Shown piece after piece: positions 32,308 to 44,300 of a stretch of DNA of 64,000 nt. Source of the DNA: Owenia fusiformis. Its lineage: Eukaryota; Annelida; Polychaeta; Sabellida; Oweniidae. The stretch is taken from contig CAIIXF020000012.1 in NCBI GenBank assembly GCA_903813345.2, positions 21,528,184-21,592,183 of the forward strand, written 5' to 3'. The first letter of the stretch is position 1; each line of letters starts with the position of its first letter. A program made the position numbers and the translations under genes. The notes under the pieces were generated by a model. The model was given only the letters and a program-made list of their open reading frames with translations, had not been told where the DNA came from and did not search any database.

Positions 32308-35300
32308 CTGAAATAAACAAAAATCATATCATTACACGATCATAACCTTAAGTTACTTAATTTTTATATTGAGTTATTCGTAGAGGAATGACACGCAAGT
32401 ATCGATTCATTGACATTTATTAATAATGTTACTTGTAATAATAAAGTTTAACGGCATAGCTTATGTTCTTTTCTTACATCAGTGAAGAATCCTGCAGTCT
32501 GCCCGAACTGGAGTGGAAGTCTAGTCCCATCTAGCGCCCCTATAATATTGTCATACTTGTGGTTATTCTCGTGTGGTTAAAAAATAATTCATTAGAAATT
32601 GGTCCGATGTAAATCAAAATATTTGATCAATTATCTTTTTTCTTAACAGATTCTCGATCAAAATACTCTTTATAATATGAAAATAAAAACCAGTTATGAT
32701 AAGGGCTATATCGTATTCCATGTGTATCTTGTATTATAATTCGCAGTGTTATGTTAATGGAAAGTCCAAATACGTTCAAATATCAAATATTAACAATAAC
32801 ATTTAAACCACCTTCAAATTATCGAATTGTAAACCAAATCTAAATACCCGACTATAACTACCATATTAAATAAACTACATAATATATAGTCAGTGTATGG
32901 CTGGAATATAAAGAAGTTATTCACCAGGAGGAAAATGATATGGGGAATATCACTAGGATGATATCAATACTTCCCAAGGGAACGGAGAGACCGAGTCATG
33001 TCGGGATCCCATATCATCCCGACAGGTGAATAACGACCTTATACCATGGTCAAGAGCAACATCTCTACTTCACAAATCATCTGTTTGATAAGAAAACAAT
33101 AAATTAATTTTGGAAATATTAACGTTACATGTATTTTATTAAATGTCAAAACATAAATAAACGACTAGACTAGAAATGAATGTCACTCTTCGTGACTCTT
33201 TATGACACTCTTTGTCTTTCAGGAGGTGTTCTCACTGTTCAAATGTTAAGTTATGTTATTACAAAAATTGTGACAATTTCTTCAAAACGTCCTTTGGAAA
33301 TTAGTTATTTATAGATAGCTTCAATGTCAAAAGATTTCCCCGGGTGGGATGATATCGATATCAAACCTGATATCATCCCTATCCCAAATATGTGATTTAT
33401 CATTTGCACTGGCGGATCTGGTGGGGGGCTGCCCCCTCCCCTTGGGTGGGCCCAGAAAAAAAATTGGGCCCAAAAAATATTTTGGGCCAAAAAAGCCTTG
33501 AGACCCTAAAAGTGGGGCTTTTTGGTCATTATTGGGCCTTTTAAGGCCTTATCTTTTAATTTCAGGCCAAACTTTAAAGAACATGGGCCTCAAAATTCAA
33601 AAATAATTTTTTTCTCTGACCGGAAATTTGGCTCCAGATCCAGGTCTTTATTGGTTCCCAGATCCACCCCTGACTTGGTGTTACATACCTGATATTGCTC
33701 TGACCATGGTAAAAAGAATCACATATTCATACCAGACGCCAATATCATCCCAAGGTTATAGTCTTGGTACACCAATGAACCTTTGATATACTTACATTTA
33801 AATCAATGTTATTATAATGGAAACCATAATCCGACGAGACCATATTTTCTCGTACGCCAGGATGTTAATGGAAGCGTTGATCATGAGCCCTAATTTTGGC
33901 ACAAGACAACTGAGCTCGTTATTTGATAACTGCATGTATTCGACTTTCTCCAATCAGTAAATAACTTAAGACCAACGACACTTCGAAGTTGTACTCAAAG
34001 TAACTTTGGTCAAACGCCGATCAGAAGAAGGTACGCGTGCAGCGATCATAACATACCCGCTAATCATACCAAGTACGTATGCACGGCAATGCACGTGCAA
34101 TACTGAGATACACGTGGATGTGCAAGTACGTATGCACGGCAATGCACTTGCAATTCTGAGATACACGTGGATGTGCACGACTGATTTATGTTGTACTCAC
34201 ATGTGAATGGAGGATTAACTTGGTCTTCGTCCATATCTTGATTAATGAATTTTATAATTCCTCCTACACTCATATACAGAAAATAACGTTTCTGGAATAA
34301 TATAGTCCTCGACGTTTATTAGAAATAATATATTATGAAAAATAAGACTGGCCAGCACCAATTTATTATGTTGTGGGCATATCTAAAATATAATTCAGAT
34401 ACTCTTTATGGTTTGTTCAGAGTAAGTTTTGTAAATATTTTGTTCATCTACTGTGCTAATATTAAGAGCAATATCAATTACATCAGACATGTTTCAATGA
34501 CAAGTTTAACAAAAAGACTAAACCATCACCAGCTCAAGTCATGTCATTGAAACATGCCACTCAGTGAAATTGATATTACTAACATACCATCGATCTTTCA
34601 TATGACATGCGCAGACCATCCACTCATACCTATATTTCGTCCAGTCATAACACTGAACGCAACACGGTCCAAGTAGAAAGCAACAGCACACTAAGATCAA
34701 TGATAGATAGCACTTACATGTGAAAGGAGGCGAAGTTATTTCTTCGTCCAGGTCCTGGTTTTGGAAGATGATATATCCATCATTATCCATCCAAAGAAAA
34801 TATCGTTTCTACAATATATGACATTAAGAATTAGTGATCGTGCTACAAATTGGGCAATCTAAAAAGTTAGTGCTTACAATAGTTGCTTGCATCACTGTTG
34901 TAGAACAAACTGGCTACTGAAACAGGATCCGTTTTGGTAACAAAATGGAGCAGCCTTGGAAGTAAGATTTTTCCAATATCCAGGATTTTACTCGTTGTAG
35001 GCAGAATCTTCATGGCCTTTATGGCACAAACGTGTGTCAGCATCATATGTTGGGTTCGCATTCGCAAACGTTTAGATTTTCTTAAACATAAGATTCTGAC
35101 ACACGTTTGTACCCGCAAGTCGAGAAAATTATCCCTACATCTAGTAAAATCATGGAAAAATAAAATCGAAATTTCGAGGCTGCTCCGTTTTTTTGCACGG
35201 GTCGCAAACAATTTATAGAGTTCCACCGTAAATACAAATACACGCCGTATATGATCCAGAAGTAGCATCAAAGATGTTGCCATTTAAATACTCCTCCAAT

Positions 35301-38300
35301 CTTCTTGGAACTTGGCACATATAAGTCAAATAAGCATTATGCAGAACTACGACCTCTAAATTAAAGATCTGACTATATGAATGCTACGTGTACTAGATAT
35401 CATGGTTACTATGGTAACCCAGTGTCGACAACGAGGTCAATGAAAATTGAACATTTGAAAAATACTATCTATATAAGTTCATTCTTAAGACTAATTTGTT
35501 GACAAATCAGGAATATGGAGTAGATGTACATATGTAGGCGTTGAGGTCTTTTGGCTAATGTACTATTCTCTCTGCTCAATTAAATCTACAATATTTGTCG
35601 TAATTAACATACTGAAAAACGTTAAATAAGAATTAATGCATTAAATGTATTAATGATCAAAGTTAAGAGGAAATATTTGTGTGTCTGAATTTGACAACTA
35701 AGTTATGTGTGAGAAACATCTGGACCAAATGTCAGTAAGATTGATATTGTCGAATTCAATAGGTAAGATCTTTCATCTTACTTCCGGATCACCCTGTAAA
35801 CATGGAAGGATAGAATACACGATGTCTGTTGAAGTAAGGGGCAAGTAAGGGAAAGGTTCAACGAGTGAAGTCCAATCAAGTTATTTATAACGTGAGACTC
35901 AATTAGATGCCAAGGAGAAACATTTTGGAAATCTTCACAGTCTGAATTTATAAGTATGGTAAAGATTAATACAGTATTACAATGTACAGATACAATAAAA
36001 ATGACATCAGGGCATATGTTTTTTATGTGATATGTCCTAGATATTTTGGCCTATTATTGCAATATGAATACGTGTCGTTATTTGACTATATACCACAATA
36101 GGAAATCGTTAAAATGAGTAATTTTCAATTTCAAATTAAACATGAAATCGTTAAATAGGCCTTACCGCACCGCCATCCATGATATATGGGACGGATAATG
36201 ATACAGTCCCTTGGTCTGCAGTCAGTGTGGCAATGACATTATCGCCTTCCTTCTTGAATTCAATAGACGAGGGAACATCATCGTTACCATTGGAAACAAG
36301 GACTCCATCAGCAGCGTTACTGCATTAAAAAACACCTAGTTACGATCATAGTGAATACGACTACGATCTAATGTTTTGTATAATTGGATCATCTGACTGA
36401 GACACCCTCATTTTGGCTTTAGCCTACAGTAAAGGCACACTTACTCAACGGCAAATCCAATGCCCCAGCCACGACCGAGCCATTGCTTTTGCAGCATATC
36501 TAAATGTGCTGGCTCTCCTTCACCAGAGCATTCAATGCCACTCCTGTCGTTTGGACGGATGGTACATTCCCCGTTGGAAATTATACCCGAGTTGGTTTCG
36601 TCCTCAAGTGGTGTCTCTGGCCAGAATGGGAAGAAATAACAATCGACATCTACATGAAGATTAAAGAAATCACATACATACAATATTAGGCATGGGGACA
36701 AAAAGACGGCTGTATAAACATGATCTCATATTGTCCGGACATGATCGGACACCAAGGGAGAGCAAAATAGTGTCGTCTTCGGACATAAATCGACGTCCGA
36801 ATATTTCCATCAGAGATCAATAAACATTGTCCATCGTTGTCCTGTTTTGTCCGTTTAAGTCCGATTAAAAAGTGAACAGGTTAATTCTTTTCAATGGAAA
36901 TGGCATAACAGGACAACATTGAACCCCGGGCATTGAACATTTTCCAGTGGACAACAGCTAGCGGACGACCGAAGACAAATTCGGACAAAACGGATAAAGC
37001 TGGGCAATGTCCGACAAGTGTACGACTAGCTGCACCAATCGGTGCAGCGCCGGACAATATTCGACATACTGTATAACACTAGGTCCTATTTTGTCCGATG
37101 ATTTCCTGTTTTGAACAATGATGTCTGGAGTACTGCGCCATTTTGTAAGAAAGGGTCATATGATCCGAATGATCGTCACGTGATTAAATGGTCTTCATTT
37201 GTCCGGTAATGTCCATTACAATAATGAATTAACATTTTCATTCTTTTTATCGAGCATAAACGGACAAAATCGGACAAGAACGGACAATGTCCGGCGGACA
37301 ACCTCGGACAAAATAGGAGAATGTCCGGGCTTGTCCGCTATTTTACTTTAATAACTCTCGAGATCACTTCTTAACTTCTTACTATTGAAAATGAATTTTA
37401 TTAATTCTATACAACATGAATCTACTTGTTGAGACTAGATCAACTTGAGTTCTCTGGGAAAAAAGAGGATTTCAACAAGGGTGCATTGACTTAACATGGG
37501 GTTGACAATTGACTAAGTTGATTGTTACTCAAGAAATACATTCATGCGGGACAGTATTGCCAGAATCCATTTTCAATGATAAGAATAGCACTGGTCAGTA
37601 TCAAGCGAAGTGACGGCCGTCACCTTTGCATCAAAGATGGCGGACGGGAAGTGTCGATTTAGGAAGTTTTCGTTTTCATCGAATTAAACTACTTTATAGT
37701 TGACGTAATGCTTCTATATTTGAACTAAATCCGACTTACATGACATGGAAACTCTGTGGTATGACCATTTGTTCATATGTCATGCGTGGGCGCCACTGTT
37801 TAACGATATCTTTCACCGCTTAAGGGAAGATAACTGTAATTTGGGTTTTACAGATGATAAGATATATAACTGATATGCAGTGGTACGGTAAAGTATTGAG
37901 GAACTTCTTTTGTAATACATTACATTGAAATAAATAAATATGAGTAAATAAAAAACCGGTAACGTTATGAGAGTGTATAATAGAGAGCTAAGATGTCAAG
38001 TTACCGTGTATTGAGAACTAACATGACCGTTACCGTATCTCACATTTCCGGTTACCTTCCCTTAAGCGGTAGAAGACGTCGTTGAAATGTGGCACCCATG
38101 CATGATATATGAACAAATTATCATATTCCATAGTTCCCATGTCATATAAGTCTGATTTGGTTGAAATATCAAAGCATTACGTCAACTAAAAAGTAGTTTA
38201 ATTCGATGAAGACTAAAAATATCTAAATCGACACTTCTCGTCCGCCATCTTTGATGCGAAGGTGACGGTCGTTACTGGCCAGTGAATAGGGGATCTTGAA

Positions 38301-41300
38301 CAGGACAGTAAGCTTAAATAAGGCATTTTTGAAATTTTGGGTTAGCACTAAAAGGGCCATATAAAAGTTAGATCTTTATTTCAATAGTCTACTTACACCA
38401 AGGTTCAGAGATACAAGTACAGGTCTGGCGATCGAAGACACCGTCATTAGGGCAAAAGAAATCTTCGCCACAGTATGTATAACCGGAAAAATTTGCCCAT
38501 ATTGTATAAGGAGGGCCAAATCCCTGTGTGCAATCGCCAGGATCATCTTTTGACGGATATGAGATACACGGCTGGCAACATTCTATACAAAAAAAGAAAA
38601 TACCATCATACAATGTACATGACAACAACTTTCTGATGTGTGTGCGATTAGGTCATTTAAAACAGGGCGTTCATTAATCATTGCTAATTTTGCTATATAT
38701 TAAAGTTTTCTTTTCGTGCACTTATTTTCATGAAACTGTCACTACATAAGAAACATATATCTGACCGTTTTCTATTAAAATTTCCTGACAGTATTGACAA
38801 AGGTATGGTTACTATGGTAACCAATGTCATTGGTATGGGGGCAAAGTTCTAACGTCACTTTTGGACGGAATTTCTACACCACATAACCGAAGACAATTCG
38901 GGTTGGATATCCTCCCAGTTATTACATATTGTGATATCATAGCTCTTTGTTACTCAAAACTGACAGCATCAAGATTCGACCATATTAGCCTTTCCCAATG
39001 TCCATGATGATATCTAGTAGGACTAAGGACATCTTGAAGTCTAGACCAAATCATAGTTTTGGTCTAGACTTTTCTAGTTTTTATTCATCAAAAATGTTTA
39101 TTTGATGTACAATAATGATTTATCAGGTTGCCCCCATTACCATGACAATGGTTACCATGGTAATCATAACTTTGTCAATGCTAAATATTGTCAGGAGATT
39201 TTAATAGAATACAGGTCAGATATATGTCCCTCAAGTTGTGAAAGTTTCATAAAAAAGCAAGAGAAGAAAAGTTATATAGCAAAACTAGCAATACTTATTT
39301 TACTTGTAAGACTATAATTTCATGTGAATGAAGTCTAAGGTAGTATTTGCGAACTCAACTGCCGACTGGCGGATTAACATACTATTTTATGACCAACTCA
39401 TTAAAATATGAATATAATAGTTGCAGGTGCTATTCATATCTAAATGTGTTGGTCATAAACTTGTAGGTTAAACTGTCAGCCGTCAGTTGAATTCGCGAAT
39501 ACTACGCAGGGCCGTCAGATGGGGGGGTGCGATGGGTGCGACCGCACCCCCCTTTGTCACCCCCAAAATAAATTTGAAAAAAAAAATTGAAAATTTTTTT
39601 TTTTGAAAAATATTTTTTTTGTAATTTTTTTTTCATTGACTCATACACTTTGAAAGTACCCAGAAAGCACCAAATAGCATCTTAAAATTGTAAAACTTTC
39701 TAGGGGTATTGGCCACCCCTAACACCCCCCACAAAACAATGGAAAAGTTCTAAATTTATTTTAGTGTTTTGTGTCAGACACTTTTAAAGTGCCCAGACAT
39801 CATCAAATAGCTCCTTGATATAATTAGTGTTTCTGGGGGACTTGCTCCCCCTCTTGCATCTTGCACTTGCATAGACCCCCCCCCTCTGGTGCCCCCCCTT
39901 GACCCCCCCCAAAAAAAATTGTGATTTTCTCAAATTCTTTAATTGACTCATACACTTTGAAAGTGCCCAGAAAGCACCAAATAGCGTTGTAAAATTGTAA
40001 AATTTTCTAGGGGGAGTGGGCCACCCCTCACACCCCAAACAAAACAATGGAAAAGTTCTGAATTTGTTTTATGTACTGTGTCAGACACTTTTAAATTGCC
40101 CAGACACTTTTAAATTGCCCTCCCCCCTTAAGACCCCCCCCCCAAAATTGACTTTATTGACTAAAGTGCCCAGAAAGCACCAAAAAGCATCTTAAAATTG
40201 TAAAATTTTCTTGGGAAATTGGCACTTTTAGGCACAGACACTTTTAAAGTGCCCAAACTTCATCGAATAGCACCTTGATATTGTAAATTTTGATATGGGG
40301 GACAAACACTTGCTCCCCCTCTGGCACCCCCCCCCCCCCCCCCCCTTTGACACCCCCAAAATTTGAAAAAAATTGTGATTGTTTTTCACTGTTTTTATTG
40401 ACTAATACACTTTAAAAGTGCCCAGAAGCACCAAATATCATATTTGAATTGTAAAATTTTCTAGGAGAGTTAGCCACCCCTCACATCTCCCACAAAACAA
40501 AAGAAAATATTCTGAATTTCATGTATTGTCTCAGACATTTTTTAAGTGCCCAGACATCATCAAATAGCACCTTGATATGGTCAATGTTTCTGAGAGACAA
40601 CCCCTTGCTCCCCTACTGGCACCACACCCCACTTCACCCTCTCATCCACTTTGACACCCTCAAAAGAATTTGAAAAAATACACATTTTTCTTATTGACTC
40701 ATAACGCACAGGCGTACCAGATGGTTGCAAATTCGCTCCAAATACAACCAAATTTCAAAAATTTCCCGGGGGAGAACCCCCAGACCCCCCTGAATGCTCG
40801 GTTTTTTATTCACTCAACTCTTATTCCCATGGTGGTGGCGTGCTACTTGGAAACTTACACTTTGAAAGTGCCCAAAAAGCACAAAATAGCATCTCAAAAC
40901 TGTAAAATTTTCTAGGGGGAGTGGACCACTCCTCACACCCCCCACAAAACAATTGGAACTTTTGGAAGTTGCATTTGTTAATTCCAAACCACAGGCCTGT
41001 CAACTTGGGAACACCTAACATGAGTGACTTGGAAATGTTGAACACCTCCCCTGAAAATGTGGACACCTTGGTCCAAATTTGAACACCTTGATCCAAATTT
41101 TGAACACCTTGGTTTAAATTTTATTACATCTTGCCAAATTTTGAACACCTCAAATTTTTCGCGCTCGCTACGCTAGCGTTTCAAACATCCATCAACGGGG
41201 GGGGGGGGGGGGGGGTAGGTACGAAACATTTCAAACGGAATGCGTGACATATCCGTATTTCGGGTGAAAAGTCCGAACGAAATGCGTACGTTTTTCTCGT

Positions 41301-44300
41301 CGTTCGTATTTTTGCTGTGTAGACGATCTTTTTTAGAAAATTTTCTACAGAAATATTTTTGCTTGACAATTACCAAAATAACTGGCGTGACTACAAATTC
41401 TTCAGCAAATGCGTGACAAATACGCAAATTGCGGGACAGTTGACAGGCCTGAAACCAATATAGGGAGTAACTGAGCCCCCCCCCCCTCTGACTTACGCGA
41501 TTTGATTTACGCGGCAAAAAAAATTGACAATTTTATATTCTCTTTAGTAAGAAAAAAACCGCACCCCCCTTGGAGAAAAGTGTCTTACGGGCCTGCTACG
41601 CCATACTAAAAGGCCATTCACAGCATTACATTGCATACTTAGGTGGCTAAACCTGCTTTGCAGTAATCTATAGCATTGACCATTGTTGACTAAGTCAGAC
41701 ATTTCATTAAATTTTGCATGTATTACAACAAAAAGTGCTAAAAAGCAAGTCCGATGTCCTGTTTAAGAACCCCTATTCTTACTTTCAAAAATGGATTCCA
41801 GCAATACTATTCAATGTGAATCCACTTGTTGAGACTCAGTCAACGTGCGTTCTTCTGGGAAAATGAGGATTTCAGCAAGGGTGCATTGACTTAACATGGG
41901 ATACCATCACGCATGTTATTATGGAGATAGATTAAAATCTCGGAAAAACGCAAGTTGATCAAACTAGATTTTTGTGAGATATATTACTAGAACCCATTTT
42001 CAAGAGTAAGAATATGGGTCATTAAACAGGACATTAAAGCTTAACTAAGGCCTTTTTGAAATTTTGGGTTAGCACTAATTGCCGTCCGGTGTAAAAGGGT
42101 AGAAGGTCCTATCAATTTATGGTCCTACTTTTCATTGATTTATATGGTGACAAATATGGTACGCAATCAGTACCAGTAAGGGCCGTTAAGAAAGGAGACC
42201 ATAATCCCAGGGGGACAATCATTTCTTGCACACCGGGTCAACGATAGGAACGCCATTTTTAGTGCTAATACATTCTGATAGAAAATCAATACTGCGAGGC
42301 ATGCATACCATGACATGCAACAGACTATTCTACATAAATAGCTGTGCCAACATTTTAAATGGTGGATAAGAGACCCTTATGAAAAGGAAGATCATACTAG
42401 TGATATATAGCAGGTTTGGGCACCCTTTGGCTATGCATGTATAAGTTGCTATGGGGGAGCAGTAACCCCATATTCGCATAAGTATTTTACTCTGGTACCT
42501 ACCTCTACCACCAGCCTTCAATGTAATAAAATGACTGGCCAAAATGTACTGTTGAGCTGAACTGAAGCACTAAATTGCAACAAACTTCTTCATATTGTAA
42601 GCCAGTAACAACTGAGTACGGTTATTTTTAATTTACTGCAAATATGACTGAATTTCAAAAGTTGCATGCAATTTAAAGTTGTAACGTCCCAGGCACACCG
42701 AATACAACGTAGTTTGACGTCGCTTAGCCTGTATTAACTCCTGTCTAAGCTCGCCTTGATAAGTCACTAGCATCCTTCTTGCTTGAATTGCTTTCTTCTA
42801 TTAGAGCAGTTTGTCTAAAGTTGTCTTAGACATACTGCAGAAATATATGAAGTTTATAAACATATTAACAAGACCACTGTACAATTATCCAAACCAACAT
42901 GCAAGTTAGATATCCCAAACTGTTGCATACTCGATCTCCATTACTCATTCATGAAAAACGAAACTCGATGTGCAATTAAACATCCCATTTCATGGGGCTG
43001 CAAAAGTTATATTTGTATTGCAATTATCTCTAAGTCTAAAATCGTCCCAGAGCGTCCACCGTAGCTCATCCGAGCCCCATCGGAGCAACACATCTGAAAT
43101 CTCAGAGAGCTCTGGATGGAGTTCTGGCCTGGGCTTTGCTACAATGTATAGCCTAGCTCTGGCTATAGCTTGGTATTACTCGGACATGATCAGCCACTTC
43201 ATCACTTACTATCAAATTCGCCTCTAACATTACATTCTTCCAAATCTGTGACTGGAGCAGTCTCAAAATCATCTTCTGGAAATAAAGTCATATTCGTGTG
43301 TATAATCAATATACGTGCTAGTTATACTTGATACTTACTGTCAAAGACTCCTCGCATATCACACTCTTCCAAGGTAGATATATCGGGCGCGTCATCCGGG
43401 TCCTCTGCAAATAAATAACGTATCCTATGATTTTCAAGCTATCCGTTTTACCCACAAGTGCATCAATCCATTCACAATAAAGTTGATGATTGTGAAAACA
43501 CTGATACGCTTTGCTGTGGAGAAAACTGGATATAAAAATTCATCATAAGATAGTTGTAATCATCATGCAAGAAGATGCCCGAATGAACCATAATCAATTA
43601 TAACGTATTTCACAATTATATCAGCAGAAATATAAACATGTAGTATTCAGGATACGTAGAAAGAAAAAGGAAAATTCATTCACGAAAAGACAAACCACAA
43701 TAACCAGACCAAATTAAGATCAATCAAACGTACAAAGAATCTGTGTAAATTATTTCTAGATGTGGTATATAGCCCGATACATCGAGTGACATTTATGATA
43801 ATAACATCATTTTTATCAACGAGATAATTAATTGACATACAGATCATTAGCCTATTTCATCGACGAGGTGATATCAAATGTCAACACGAGTGGGCGAAGC
43901 GAATCTACGAGGCGGTGAAACGATTTGATATTGGGTTTATCCCATGGATTCAATGAAACATTCAAAATATTTATATCATATGGATATGTGTCTGATAAAC
44001 TATATCAGTCGCATATGGGGCTAATCAACGATTTTCTGAAAAATGTCACCCAGATCTCTCTGATATCAGAAATATTACTAAAGGCATAAGATCCTTATCT
44101 TATGACTATGCCAATATTATTGGAATGGCAGCATGACTATGCTAATATTATTGGAATGGCAGCATGACTAAGCCAATATTATTGGAATGGCAGCATGACT
44201 ATGCCAATATTATTGGAATGGCAGCATGACTATGCCAATATTATTGGAATGGCAGCACGACTATGCCAATATTATTGGAATGGCAGCATGACTTTGCCAA

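Noticed and set aside
42970-43227. 85-codon plus-strand frame
   Set aside because: It overlaps gene B exon 5 on the opposite strand and shows no domain or conserved counterpart.
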